Assembly (NCBI GenBank): GCA_963169765.1
Contig: CAUJEN010000174.1
Location: forward strand, 20,236 to 84,235
Reading direction: 5' to 3'
DNA length: 64,000 bases
Origin: QWHO01 sp021404945
GTDB taxonomy: Bacteria; Vulcanimicrobiota; Xenobia; Xenobiales; QWHO01
Positions within the stretch are counted from its first letter, which is position 1. Each line of letters opens with the position of its first letter. A program made the position numbers and the translations under genes. This document shows, one piece after another, positions 26,052-34,856 of the stretch. The notes under the pieces were generated by a model. That model made no database searches. It was not told the origin of the DNA and saw only the letters and a list, made by a program, of their open reading frames with translations.

Positions 26052-27281
26052 ATGGAGCTGGCTGAGTATTACGTCGACCTGCACGTCCACGTGGGCCGCA
26101 ACGGCAGGGGGCAGCCGGTCAAGATCACGGCCAGCCGCAACCTGACCTTCGCGGCCATCATCAAGGAGTGCCTCGAGCGCAAAGGCATCGACCTGGTTGG
26201 CATCATCGACTGCGCCTGCACGGGCGTTCTGCAAGACCTCAAGAAGCTCGTCGATCGGGGCGAGTTGCTCGAGCTGCCCGAAGGGGGATTGCGCCACAAG
26301 GACCGGGTAACTGTCATCGCCGGGGCCGAAGTCGAGGCGGTGGAGGAGGAGGGGGGAGTCTCCCACCACCTTTGCTACTTCCCCTACCTGCGGAACCTGT
26401 CCGAGTTCTCCCGGGTCATGCGGCGCTACATCACCAACATGGAGCTCTCCTCGCAGCGCTGCGGCCTGCCCGCACGCGAGCTGATGGCCGTGGTGGAGGC
26501 TACCGGCGGGGTCATGGTGCCGGCCCACGCCTTCACTCCCCACAAGAGTGTCTACGGCAACGCGGGCCGGCGCCTGGAGCAGCTCTTCGCCGGCCGACAG
26601 GGCGACCTGGTGGCCCTGGAGCTGGGCCTGTCGGCCGACTCCGAGCTGGCCGACCACCTGAGCGAGCTGCGCGACTTCACCTTCCTGTCCAATTCCGACG
26701 CCCATTCGCTGGAGAAGATCGCTCGCGAGTACAACGTGATGCGCCTGGGCGCGCCCAACTTCCGCGAGCTGATGCTGGCCTTCAAGCGCGAGGCGGGGCG
26801 CCGGGTGGTGGCCAACTACGGGATGGACCCGCGGTTGGGACGTTACCATCGCTCATGGTGCGTCGATTGCGACCGGCCGGTCTCGGGCCAGGCCCCTCAG
26901 CTTGGCTGCCCGGCCTGCGGAGCAAGCGGCAACGATGCTCGGCACTTCGTGCGGGGGGTGCTCGACCGGGTTTGCGACATCGGCGACGGCCCTTCTCACT
27001 CGCCCTCGCATCGTCCGCCTTACCGTTACCAGGTCCCGCTCCATTTCGTGGCGGGTCTGGGTCGGTCGGCCCTGGACCGGTTGATCGCCTACTTCGGGAG
27101 CGAGATGGCCGTGCTGCACAAAGCCCGTAAGGAAGAGCTGATCGGCCTGGTGGGGTATCCGCTGGCCAGCCAGATCCTGCTGGCCCGCCAGGGGCTCCTG
27201 AGGCTGGAGGCGGGGGGCGGAGGTCACTACGGCCGGGTGGCCGGGGCCGAGGAGGCGATCGAGCAGTTGGCCCTGTTCTGA
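26052..27281 (+). CDS. EndoQ-like PHP-domain DNA endonuclease
   Basis: 409 residues from ATG 26052. The N-terminal PHP domain has YYVDLHVHVGR, KITASRNLT, GIIDCA, a mid-domain VPAHAF and FLSNSDAHS, supplying the metal-binding His/Asp set. A zinc finger follows (WCVDCDRPV ... GCPACG), then a helical C-terminal part with VPLHFVAGLGRSALDRL and EELIGLVGYPLASQIL. This order (PHP, Zn finger, C-terminal helical region) matches endonuclease Q, which nicks DNA 5' of deaminated bases such as uracil and hypoxanthine. Family members are scattered in archaea and some bacteria. The start is close to the divergent GNAT gene. Confidence 0.8.
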   Translation: MELAEYYVDLHVHVGRNGRGQPVKITASRNLTFAAIIKECLERKGIDLVGIIDCACTGVLQDLKKLVDRGELLELPEGGLRHKDRVTVIAGAEVEAVEEEGGVSHHLCYFPYLRNLSEFSRVMRRYITNMELSSQRCGLPARELMAVVEATGGVMVPAHAFTPHKSVYGNAGRRLEQLFAGRQGDLVALELGLSADSELADHLSELRDFTFLSNSDAHSLEKIAREYNVMRLGAPNFRELMLAFKREAGRRVVANYGMDPRLGRYHRSWCVDCDRPVSGQAPQLGCPACGASGNDARHFVRGVLDRVCDIGDGPSHSPSHRPPYRYQVPLHFVAGLGRSALDRLIAYFGSEMAVLHKARKEELIGLVGYPLASQILLARQGLLRLEAGGGGHYGRVAGAEEAIEQLALF

Positions 27282-27293
27282 GGCCTCGAGCAG

Positions 27294-27701
27294 TCATTGG
27301 GGCAGCAAGGGAAACCCCAGAGCATGAGCATTCTCGCGAACTCGCCGGTCAAGAGAGGCGATGTGCAACTGGAGAACCGAGTGCCGAAGATCCAGCGCGG
27401 TGATCAGGTGGATGGCATCCAGCGTCCGGACCGGCTCCATCGGAAATTCCTGGCCCGTCAAGCTCAGCAATCGCGTGTCCAGAGGGACGAGGTCCCACCT
27501 CGTGCGAAAGGCGGCCAACCTCTGGTGAGCCGGATCACCGGGGGTCGAGCGCAGTCGGCGCAAAGCCCGCAGACACTCAGCCTGAGTGAGCTCGGAAGTC
27601 AGAAAGGTCCGGGCCCCATCCAGCGCTCTCTCGACCGCCCGGGCTTCGGGCTCGAGCAGGACGAGGCTCAGAACCGAGCTCGTCTCGAGGTAGACGTTCA
27701 A
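27294..27701 (-). CDS. PIN-domain toxin (VapC-like) with Glu at the first acidic position
   Basis: 135 residues. The first PIN motif reads VYLETSSVLSLV where most VapC proteins have Y-x-D-T-S, so the first metal ligand is Glu (E6). Other acidic positions are present: E in ELTQAECLRAL, D in RTLDAIHLITAL and D in IASLDRRV. Such members are generally still counted as ribonuclease toxins. It follows a Phd-type antitoxin gene with a 4-nt overlap. Confidence 0.82.
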   Translation of the reverse strand: MNVYLETSSVLSLVLLEPEARAVERALDGARTFLTSELTQAECLRALRRLRSTPGDPAHQRLAAFRTRWDLVPLDTRLLSLTGQEFPMEPVRTLDAIHLITALDLRHSVLQLHIASLDRRVRENAHALGFPLLPQ

Positions 27702-28003
27702 TCCTCGTCCCGATCCTCGTCGAGGAGCCTCTGCGCGGTTCCGCTCGGGTGGGGCTCACCCTCAGGCAGAGAGGCGAGGAACCCCGGCTGGTTCCGTTGG
27801 GGTGCCAGCTTGATTTCGCCCCGCGCGACCTTCTCCCAGAACGTGGGAGGGTAGTCCTCGAATCCTGGGAGAACGCTGGAGGGTTGACGCAGCTCGGCCA
27901 CGACACGCCCGTGATCCGTCACCAGGATCACTTCCCCGGCCGCCACTCTGCGCAGACAGGCGCTGAGGTTGTTCTTCAAGTCGCGGACGCCAACCTTCTC
28001 CAT
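27698..28003 (-). CDS. Phd/YefM-type antitoxin
   Basis: 101 residues. The N-terminus (VGVRDLKNNLSACLRRVAAG, then EVILVTDHGRVVAEL) is the Phd/YefM fold, which binds operator DNA and inhibits the toxin through its disordered C-terminal tail. It overlaps the PIN toxin gene by 4 nt, forming a Phd-VapC module. This is the second toxin-antitoxin pair in the window and unrelated in antitoxin type to the one at 17 kb. Confidence 0.85.
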   Translation of the reverse strand: MEKVGVRDLKNNLSACLRRVAAGEVILVTDHGRVVAELRQPSSVLPGFEDYPPTFWEKVARGEIKLAPQRNQPGFLASLPEGEPHPSGTAQRLLDEDRDED

Positions 28004-28120
28004 GTGGCCATAATAGCTAGTTTGGTTGGAAGCGTCAACACGAGCGGCAGCGCCAAGCGACGGGTGGGAGACTGCGGCAGCCCTGGCGATAGAAGCGTCT
28101 TTTCGAGGGCGGAGAGCCCT

Positions 28121-28291
28121 TTAGATCTCGCCGTCTTCGGCCAGGGTGCGCATGGCCAGGTCGCGCACCCTGGTGATGGCCTCCTCCCTGGTCTCGGCGT
28201 AGGCGAGAATCCAGGGGATCTCTAGCACTTCGGCCACCCAGCGGCCATCCGCTTCTTGTTCGGCTTCAATCGTAAACGGCTCTTTGGTCAT
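28121..28291 (-). CDS. HicB-like small protein (orphan)
   Basis: 56 residues from ATG 28291. The sequence (EPFTIEAEQEADGRWVAEV, then EIPWILAYAETREEAITRVR) matches the short partial-RNase-H-fold HicB/DUF1902 antitoxin family. No HicA-like toxin (short double-stranded-RNA-binding-like protein) is encoded on either side. It could be an orphan antitoxin, a remnant, or partner of a distant toxin. It lies upstream of the Phd/VapC pair on the same strand. Confidence 0.65.
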   Translation of the reverse strand: MTKEPFTIEAEQEADGRWVAEVLEIPWILAYAETREEAITRVRDLAMRTLAEDGEI

Positions 28292-28337
28292 GGGAGGGCC
28301 CCAATTCGCTGATTCAGGGCTGTGTCCCTCCGCGTCC

Positions 28338-28386
28338 TTGACAGGACATGGTTAATCCGTCTAAAAGGTTAATTGGCATAAACCAT
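28338..28386 (+). promoter_or_regulatory. Putative promoter and repeat operator of the efflux operon
   Basis: A consensus TTGACA (28338-28343) lies upstream of the efflux operon, with TAAAAG at 28362 as a possible -10 (18-nt spacer). Overlapping it are a direct repeat GGTTAAT (28350-28356 and 28367-28373, 17 nt apart) and an imperfect inverted pair ATGGTTAAT / ATAAACCAT (28348-28356, 28378-28386). The operon encodes a MarR regulator, so these are candidate MarR operator half-sites. Confidence 0.45.
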
Positions 28387-28505
28387 TGAGCCTGGATGGA
28401 ACGGCATCGCTCGCGGACGGCGAAGAGACTAGATCCAGACGGGCTCTCGGCCTTCTCTGCAGGAGCGGTCGGTCATTCCAGCGACGACGGGAGCGTTCTA
28501 CGAAA

Positions 28506-29936
28506 TTGACCTGGCGAAGAGTGCTGGTGGTGGTCGGACTGGTGCTGGTGGCCGTGACCGGCTGGCGCCTGGTCGTTCGTTTGAACGAGAAGTCCGGCCG
28601 TTCGGGTCCGCGCACCCCCCCGGTGGTCTCGCTGGCGGCGGTGGAGCTGCGCGACCTGGAGCAGAGCTTTGAGGCCGTGGGCTCGGTGGAGTCCCCTCAC
28701 CGGGTGGAGATCTCCCCCAAGGTCAGCGGGCGCATCGACTACCTGACCGTCCAGGGGGGGGATCGGGTGCGCAAGGGCCAGGTGCTGGTCCGGCTCGACG
28801 ACGCCGACCTGGTGGCCCAGGTCAACCAGCGCGAGGCGGCCGTGGCCGAGGCTCGCTATCGGCTGGCTCAGGCCCGCCTGACGCGAGGCTCGACCGAAGC
28901 CTCGGTGGCCAGCGAGCTGGGCCAGCAGGAAGCGGCCCTGGCCACCGCTCAGGCCGACCTGGAGCAGATGCGTCAGAGCACCCAGGCCCAGGTGGGTGCG
29001 GCCGAAGCCGCCCTGGGCAGCGCCCGGGCCAGCCTGGACAACGCCAGAGCCCGTCAATCGCGCGTGCAGAGCCTCTATGATCAGGCCTTCACGGCCGCTC
29101 AGGACCTGGACGACGCTCGCACCGCCACCGAGGTCGCCCAGGAGAATCTGAACGCCGCCCGCGAGAACCTTCGTGCCGCAAAAGCCAAAGCCAGCGCCGA
29201 TCTGGCCGCCTCCGAAGCCCGCTTGAAGCAAGCCCGGGCCGCACTAGATTTTGCTCGGGCCAACACCGTGCAGGGCGCCGCCTATGGCGAGAACCTGGCC
29301 GCCCTGCAGGCAGTCGTCAGTGCCGCCGAGGCTGGCCTGCAGAGCGCGCGCTCCAGGCTGCAGGACACGGTGCTGGTCAGCCCCCTGGACGGCTGGGTGA
29401 CGGCGCGCTCGGTCGACCCGGGCAACGTGGTCGAGCCGGGCACCTCCATTCTGACCGTGCAAGCGTCAGGAGACCTGTGGGTGACCGTGCCGGTGCCCGA
29501 GGAAGTGCGGCCCCGCCTGGAGATCGGCGACCCGGCCACGATCAAGCTCGATTCGCTCCCCGACAAGACCCTGGCGGGGGAGATCGTGCTGATCAACGCC
29601 GCCGCCGACCCTCAGAGCCGCCAGTTCCTCATGCGGGTGCGGATCGAGCCGGATGCACGCCTCCGCCCCGGGATGTATGCGCGCGTCAGTGTGCCGCTCG
29701 AGCAGGCCCCCAAGAGTATTGCCGTGCCGCGAGAGGCAGTGCGTGAGGGTCCGGCGGTGCTGGTGGTGGATCGGGAGGACAAGATCGTCCGCCGGGTGGT
29801 CAAGCTGGGGATGTCCACGGCCGACTGGCAGCAGATCCTGGAAGGCGTGGAGCCGGGCGATCGGGTGGTCACCCTGAGCGCCGTCCCCCTCAAGGATGGC
29901 CAGCAGGTCAGGCCGGAAGGGAAGAGTGGCAAGTGA
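28506..29936 (+). CDS. RND efflux periplasmic adaptor (HlyD/MFP family)
   Basis: About 476 residues. A membrane anchor (VLVVVGLVLVAVTGW) precedes the lipoyl half-motif (SPKVSGRIDYLTVQGGDRVR), a long alpha-helical hairpin (about 120-290, Ala/Gln/Glu-rich heptads), the second lipoyl half (DTVLVSPLDGWVTARSVDPG) and beta-barrel/membrane-proximal domains. Adaptors of this family bridge the RND pump and the TolC channel. I propose a TTG at 28506 because GGGAG lies just upstream; an upstream TTG at 28386 would add 40 atypical residues. The stop overlaps the RND gene by 4 nt. Confidence 0.88.
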   Translation: MTWRRVLVVVGLVLVAVTGWRLVVRLNEKSGRSGPRTPPVVSLAAVELRDLEQSFEAVGSVESPHRVEISPKVSGRIDYLTVQGGDRVRKGQVLVRLDDADLVAQVNQREAAVAEARYRLAQARLTRGSTEASVASELGQQEAALATAQADLEQMRQSTQAQVGAAEAALGSARASLDNARARQSRVQSLYDQAFTAAQDLDDARTATEVAQENLNAARENLRAAKAKASADLAASEARLKQARAALDFARANTVQGAAYGENLAALQAVVSAAEAGLQSARSRLQDTVLVSPLDGWVTARSVDPGNVVEPGTSILTVQASGDLWVTVPVPEEVRPRLEIGDPATIKLDSLPDKTLAGEIVLINAAADPQSRQFLMRVRIEPDARLRPGMYARVSVPLEQAPKSIAVPREAVREGPAVLVVDREDKIVRRVVKLGMSTADWQQILEGVEPGDRVVTLSAVPLKDGQQVRPEGKSGK

Positions 29937-32900
29937 GCCTGGCTCGCCTTTCCGTCAATCGACCCATCACGGTCATCATGCGCATCGCCTCGCTGGTCCT
30001 GCTGGGGGCCATCTGCCTGACCCGACTGCCGGTCGACCTCCTGCCCCGTATCACTCTTCCCACCGTGATGTGTATGATCCAGTGGCCCAACGTGGCCGCC
30101 GAGGAGATCGAAGCCCAGATCACCCGGCGCGTCGAGCAGTCCATCTCGGCCGTGCCCAACCTGTACGAGGTCCAGTCCACCACCAGCGAGGGAATGTCCA
30201 TGGTGCGGGTGCAGTTCCAGTGGGGCACCGACGTGGGGCGGGGGGCCGTGGACGTGCTGCAGCAAGTGGAGCGGGCCCGGCGCGACTTTCCTTCCGATCC
30301 CACTTTGCAGTCGCCGGTGGTCTTTCGCCTCGACCCCTCTCAGCTTCCCATCTTGATCCTGGCCGCCTCGGGCGAAAAAGACCCCGTCAAGTTGCGCACG
30401 CTGATGGACAATCAGGTGACGCCCATTCTCGAATCCGCCGATGGAGTGGCCGCCGCCATCCTGACCGGAGGCCAGATCCGGGCCGTCATGGTGGACGTCG
30501 ACCCGGACCGGATGCGGGCCCGCAACGTCGGCCTGAGCGAGGTGATCGACCGCATCGAGCAGGAAAACCAGAACCTGCCGGCGGGTCTCGCCCACGAAGG
30601 CAACACCGAGTACACCCTGCGAAGCCTGGGATGGTTCCAGACCCCGGCCGATCTGGCCCGGGTTCCCCTCAAAGGGGATGTGCTGCTCCAGGACGTGGCC
30701 ACGGTGCGCGACTCGCACCCCGAGACGCGGGTCTACACCAATTTGAATGGCGAGCCGGCCGTGGGCGTGATCATCGTCAAGCAGAGCGACGCGAACACGG
30801 TGGAGACGGCCGAGAAGGTTTTCGAGCGTATCCAGAGGGTGGAGCACCTTTTCCCTCAGCTCGAGTTCCGGGTGGCCTACGACCAGTCGCAGTTCATCCG
30901 CAACTCGCTCGACCAGCTCTTTCACCACGCCATCCTCGGCGGTATCCTGGCCATCTTGATCCTGCTCTTTTTTCTGCGCAACCTGGCCAGCACGCTGGTG
31001 GTGGCTCTGTCCATCCCCATCTCCATCGTCTCCACCTTCAGCCTGCTCTATCTTTGCGGCTTCACGATCAACACCATGTCGCTGGCCGGCCTGGCCCTGG
31101 CCACCGGACTGATCGTAGACGACGCCGTGGTGGTGCTGGAGAACATCTTCCGCCACTTCGAGCGAGACGGCACCACCCGCGTGGAGGCGGCCGTGACCGG
31201 GACCAACGAGATCATGACGGCCGTGGTCTCCTCCACCCTGACCATCATGATCGTCTTCCTGCCTCTGCTCATGATCCGGGGGCAGGCCGGCCAGATGTTC
31301 TTCCAGTTCGCTCTGGTGGTGGTCTTCTCGCTGGCCGTCTCGCTGCTCGACGCGGCCACCGTGGTGCCCATGCTGGCCAGCCGCATGACCGGTCACCAGG
31401 GCTCCGGCTCGGGTTGGCTGCAGCGCCAGTTCGATCGCTGGGGCCGCTGGCAGGATCAAATGGAGCGCTCCTATCGGGCCGCTCTTCAGTGGAGCCTGCA
31501 CCATCGCCTGCGGGTGCTGGCCGGGGCAGCCGCTATCACGTTGGGAAGCTTCCTGCTGTGGCCCCTGATCGGCACCGAGATGATGCCGGCGACCGACTCG
31601 GGCGACTTCACCGTGCGCGTCGAGCTGCCCGTTGGCACCTCCCTGGCGACCACCCACATGACCATGGAGCGCGTGCAGGCCATCCTGGCTGCCAACCCGG
31701 ACGTCGCCACCGCCTTTACCGCCATCGGCACCAGCCTGAGCATTCGCGGCACGACCACCAGCGAGCGCTCCTTCCTGGGCTCGGCCACCGTCAAGCTCAA
31801 GGACGATCGCAAGCACACCACGGCCGAGACCATCCGCTCCCTGCGCAAGGAGCTCTCATCTCTTGCTGGAGTCCGAGTGAGCATCCAGCCCTATGACCTG
31901 GTCTCCACCATGATCTCGGGCCGCAATCAGGGCCTGGAGATCAATCTCTTCGGGTCGGAGCTTTCCGTGCTGGCGGCCCTCTCCACCCGGGTGATGAGCG
32001 AGCTCGAAGCGGTGGACGGACTGGTCAATGTGAGCCTGACCACCCAGGCGGCCTCTCCCGAGGTGCAGTGGACGGTGGATCGCTCCAAGCTGCGCCAGCT
32101 CGGGATGACCTTTGAGGACGTGGCCGACATGCTGCGCACGGCCACCAGCGGAACCCTGGCCGGCTACTTTCAAGAGGGCGGCTTTCAGTATCCCATCACG
32201 GTCCAATTCCCCGAGCAGGAACGGCGCACCGTGGACCAGCTGTCTGGCCTGCCTCTCCGCACCCCCACAGGCCAGTACATCACGCTCGGTCAGGTGGCCC
32301 GCTCGCGTTACGCCGAGGGGCCGGGCGAGATCACCCGCTTGAACCGCCAGCGCTTTGTCTCCCTGACCGCCGAGCCTGAAGGCCGCTCGCTCAGCGACGT
32401 GCAGGCCGAGGCCCAGCGAGTGCTCGATGGGATCGAGTTCCCCGAGGGCTATTACTGGGATTGGGGCTCCAACCAGCGACGCCGAGCCGAGGAGTTTGCC
32501 GGCATGGGCGTGGCCGTCTGGCTGGCCATCGGGCTCATCTACATGCTGCTGGCCTCCCAGTTCGAGTCGCTGATTCACCCCCTGACGGTGCTCACCTCGG
32601 TGCCGCTGGCCGCATCAGGGGTCTTGCTGGCCCTCTTCTTGAGCGGCCGTGCTTTCGGGCTGACCGCCTTCGTGGGTCTCTTGATGCTGGTCGGCATCGT
32701 GGTCAAGAACGGCATCCTGTTGGTGGACTATACCAACCTGCTCCGCTCGCGTGGGATGGGGAAGGACGAGGCCTTGCTGCTGGCGGGCCCCACCCGCCTG
32801 CGTCCGATCCTGATGACCGCCGGAGCCGGAGTGCTGGGCATGCTGCCCATCGCCATCGGTCTGGGAGCGGGCTCGGAGATTCAAGCCCCCCTGGCCACCG

Positions 32901-33013
32901 CCGTGGTGGGCGGCCTGACCGCCTCCACCTTCCTGACCTTGCTGGTGGTGCCCACTGTCTACAGCCTGCTCGACGGGGTCGAGACGCAGCTCAAGGCTCT
33001 GGTCTCGCGATGA
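29933..33013 (+). CDS. RND multidrug/solute efflux permease (AcrB family)
   Basis: 1026 residues, the normal size, with 12 membrane segments in the usual 1+5 / 1+5 arrangement and two large periplasmic loops. The proton-relay residues are present: GLIVDDAVVVLENI in TM4 (two Asp) and VVKNGILLVDYTN in TM10 (Lys). It exchanges protons for substrates and works with the adaptor and TolC-type channel of the same operon. The start is a GTG overlapping the adaptor stop; the stop overlaps the MarR gene by ATGA. The AcrB-like layout points to hydrophobe efflux rather than metal-ion export, but substrate is unknown. Confidence 0.92.
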   Translation: MSLARLSVNRPITVIMRIASLVLLGAICLTRLPVDLLPRITLPTVMCMIQWPNVAAEEIEAQITRRVEQSISAVPNLYEVQSTTSEGMSMVRVQFQWGTDVGRGAVDVLQQVERARRDFPSDPTLQSPVVFRLDPSQLPILILAASGEKDPVKLRTLMDNQVTPILESADGVAAAILTGGQIRAVMVDVDPDRMRARNVGLSEVIDRIEQENQNLPAGLAHEGNTEYTLRSLGWFQTPADLARVPLKGDVLLQDVATVRDSHPETRVYTNLNGEPAVGVIIVKQSDANTVETAEKVFERIQRVEHLFPQLEFRVAYDQSQFIRNSLDQLFHHAILGGILAILILLFFLRNLASTLVVALSIPISIVSTFSLLYLCGFTINTMSLAGLALATGLIVDDAVVVLENIFRHFERDGTTRVEAAVTGTNEIMTAVVSSTLTIMIVFLPLLMIRGQAGQMFFQFALVVVFSLAVSLLDAATVVPMLASRMTGHQGSGSGWLQRQFDRWGRWQDQMERSYRAALQWSLHHRLRVLAGAAAITLGSFLLWPLIGTEMMPATDSGDFTVRVELPVGTSLATTHMTMERVQAILAANPDVATAFTAIGTSLSIRGTTTSERSFLGSATVKLKDDRKHTTAETIRSLRKELSSLAGVRVSIQPYDLVSTMISGRNQGLEINLFGSELSVLAALSTRVMSELEAVDGLVNVSLTTQAASPEVQWTVDRSKLRQLGMTFEDVADMLRTATSGTLAGYFQEGGFQYPITVQFPEQERRTVDQLSGLPLRTPTGQYITLGQVARSRYAEGPGEITRLNRQRFVSLTAEPEGRSLSDVQAEAQRVLDGIEFPEGYYWDWGSNQRRRAEEFAGMGVAVWLAIGLIYMLLASQFESLIHPLTVLTSVPLAASGVLLALFLSGRAFGLTAFVGLLMLVGIVVKNGILLVDYTNLLRSRGMGKDEALLLAGPTRLRPILMTAGAGVLGMLPIAIGLGAGSEIQAPLATAVVGGLTASTFLTLLVVPTVYSLLDGVETQLKALVSR

Positions 33014-33453
33014 CCACTGACCGGGGCCGACAGCTCGAATTCCTCTTCAAGATGGTCATGCGCCGCCTCTGGGTGCTCGACCCCGACGACCCCGCCAGCG
33101 AGCTCCCGGTGGCGCAACTGCGGGTGCTGACGGTCCTGCGCCAGAGCTCACGCACCTTGACCGGCCTGGCTCGCGAGCTCGGCTCGACCACCAGCGCCGC
33201 CAGCCAGATCGCCGACCGTCTGGAGCGGGCGGGGCTGGTGGAGCGCCTGCACGAGGGCTCGGACCGGCGCTGCAAGACCCTGCAGCTGACGCCGGAAGGC
33301 TCGGCCTTGCTCCAGCGACGGGAGGACAAGCGAGCCCTGCGCTCGGCGGCCGCCCTGGAGCGGATGGGCGAGGAGCGCTGCCGGGAGCTCTTTCAGAGCC
33401 TGCAGGAGCTTCTTGAGGCGGCCGAGACGCTGCCCTTCGGGGGTGAGCCTTGA
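33010..33453 (+). CDS. MarR-family transcriptional regulator
   Basis: 147 residues from an ATG overlapping the RND stop. It has the winged-helix layout of MarR: helix ELPVAQLRVLTVLRQ, recognition region GLARELGSTTSAASQIADRL, and the wing LVERLHEGSDRRCKTLQLTP with the conserved D-R-R. It probably controls its own efflux operon through the repeated GGTTAAT sites at 28350-28373. Its position inside the operon, between pump and channel, implies autoregulation. Confidence 0.9.
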   Translation: MTTDRGRQLEFLFKMVMRRLWVLDPDDPASELPVAQLRVLTVLRQSSRTLTGLARELGSTTSAASQIADRLERAGLVERLHEGSDRRCKTLQLTPEGSALLQRREDKRALRSAAALERMGEERCRELFQSLQELLEAAETLPFGGEP

Positions 33454-34808
33454 AGGCGCTCTGGCTGGGACTGCTGCTGGCTCTGCCCGGGGTGACCGAG
33501 ACGCCGGTGGCCCCCAGGATCCACCCCGTGCCGCCCCCGGTGGAGCTGCGCTTACCGGATGCGCCCGGGGGGACCAGCCCGGGTGCGCTGACGGCCGACG
33601 GAGCTGCGCGCCTGGCCCTGGAACGCCAACCCGAGCTGCGCGTCGCCCTGGCTGCCGCCGAAGCCGCCGCCGGCCAGACCGCCCAGGCCCGCTCCGGCCT
33701 CTTCCCCTGGATAAGTCTGAGCTCCAGCTACAACAACCAGACCCCTTTGACTGGCGACGCGCGCTTCTCAGGTGGGGGCAACCCGGCCGCCGGAGGGGGG
33801 GGCAGCCAGGCTCAGGCCCAGCTGCGCCAGCTGATCTGGGACTTCAATCGCACCGATTCGCTGGTAGGTGAGGCCTTTCATGAGCAGCTGGCGGTCGAGG
33901 CCGACTACCAGCGAGCCCGGGCCGACCTGGTGCTGGACGCCAAGTCGGCCTTCTTCGACTGGGTGGCCTTCACCGAAGAGGCTCAGGTGGTTCATGCCAA
34001 CCTGGAGAACCAGCGCCACAATCTGGCGCTGGCCCAGGCTCGCTGGGAGTCGGGGCTGGGTCTGCCGGCCGACCTGGTGCAGGCCCAGACGGCCGTGGCG
34101 GCCGCCACGGTCAACCTCAACCGGGCCCGGGCCGCCGAGTTGAGTGCCCGGGTTCGGCTGGCCCGGGTGCTGGGCCTTGACCCTCGCACCCGTCTGGTGG
34201 CTGACCTGACTCCATCCCAGCCTCCTCCCGACGGAGACCTGAACGCCTTGATCGAGCAGGCTCTCCCGCGCCGCCCCGAGATGCAGGTCGTGCTGGCCCG
34301 GGTCGAGTCGGCCGAGTACGGGCTCAAGGCTGCTGAGAAGAACAACCTTCCCGCCCTGGTGGCCACGGTCGGGCCGGTGGCCCGGGGCCCCTCTTTTCCC
34401 CCCGAGAACGCCTTCTTTCAGGCCGGCGTGAGCCTGCAATGGCCCTTCTTCGACGGGGGTCTGACGGGAGGCCTGGTGGATCAGGCCAGCGCCGAGCTCG
34501 AGTCGGCCCGGGCCCGCCTCGAGGCCGTGCAAAACCTCCTGATCGCGGAGATCCTGCAAGCCAGCCTCGAGCTGAGCGCGGCGGAAGGCAGCCTGGGCGC
34601 GGCCGAGGCGGGCAGCGAGAATGCCCGCGAAGCGGTTCGCATCGCCGAGGGGCGCTACAAAGCAGGGTTAGGGAGCTTTCAGGAGGTGCTCGACAACCAG
34701 GCGGCCTTGCTGACCGCTTCCACCAACCTGGTCCAGGCTCGACGCCTGGCCCAGGTGGCCCGAGCCCGCTTCGAGAGAGCCCTGGGCCTGTCACCCGGCC
34801 TGAGGTAA
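33450..34808 (+). CDS. TolC-family outer membrane channel
   Basis: 452 residues from a TTG that overlaps the MarR stop (TTGA). N-terminal signal peptide (MKALWLGLLLALPGV), then two repeats of the long-helix/strand pattern typical of outer membrane efflux proteins: RLALERQPELRVALAAAEAA, QLIWDFNR, RWESGLGLPADLVQAQTAVA and the second-repeat FDGGLTGGLVDQASAEL ... YKAGLGSFQEVLDNQ. It forms the exit duct for the RND pump. All four genes of the operon overlap by 4 nt. Confidence 0.9.
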   Translation: MKALWLGLLLALPGVTETPVAPRIHPVPPPVELRLPDAPGGTSPGALTADGAARLALERQPELRVALAAAEAAAGQTAQARSGLFPWISLSSSYNNQTPLTGDARFSGGGNPAAGGGGSQAQAQLRQLIWDFNRTDSLVGEAFHEQLAVEADYQRARADLVLDAKSAFFDWVAFTEEAQVVHANLENQRHNLALAQARWESGLGLPADLVQAQTAVAAATVNLNRARAAELSARVRLARVLGLDPRTRLVADLTPSQPPPDGDLNALIEQALPRRPEMQVVLARVESAEYGLKAAEKNNLPALVATVGPVARGPSFPPENAFFQAGVSLQWPFFDGGLTGGLVDQASAELESARARLEAVQNLLIAEILQASLELSAAEGSLGAAEAGSENAREAVRIAEGRYKAGLGSFQEVLDNQAALLTASTNLVQARRLAQVARARFERALGLSPGLR

Positions 34809-34813
34809 GAAAA

Positions 34814-34833
34814 GGGCGCCCTTGCGGGCGCCC
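34814..34833 (-). terminator. Rho-independent terminator of the prepilin operon
   Basis: GGGCGCCC stem on both arms with a 4-nt loop. On the minus strand it is followed by TTTTCTTA, a proper T tract, 23 nt beyond the stop of the minus-strand gene. It may also stop the efflux operon transcript from the other side. Confidence 0.7.
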
Positions 34834-34856
34834 ACCTCAGGGGGACCAGGGATGGC

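Noticed and set aside
28386..28505. Upstream 40-residue extension of the HlyD adaptor
   Set aside because: Arg/Ser-rich, precedes the membrane anchor unusually and overlaps the promoter region; TTG 28506 with GGGAG is better.
29612..31816. 734-codon minus-strand frame opposite the RND permease
   Set aside because: Shadow composition (H/D/G/Q-rich); the RND protein is unambiguous.
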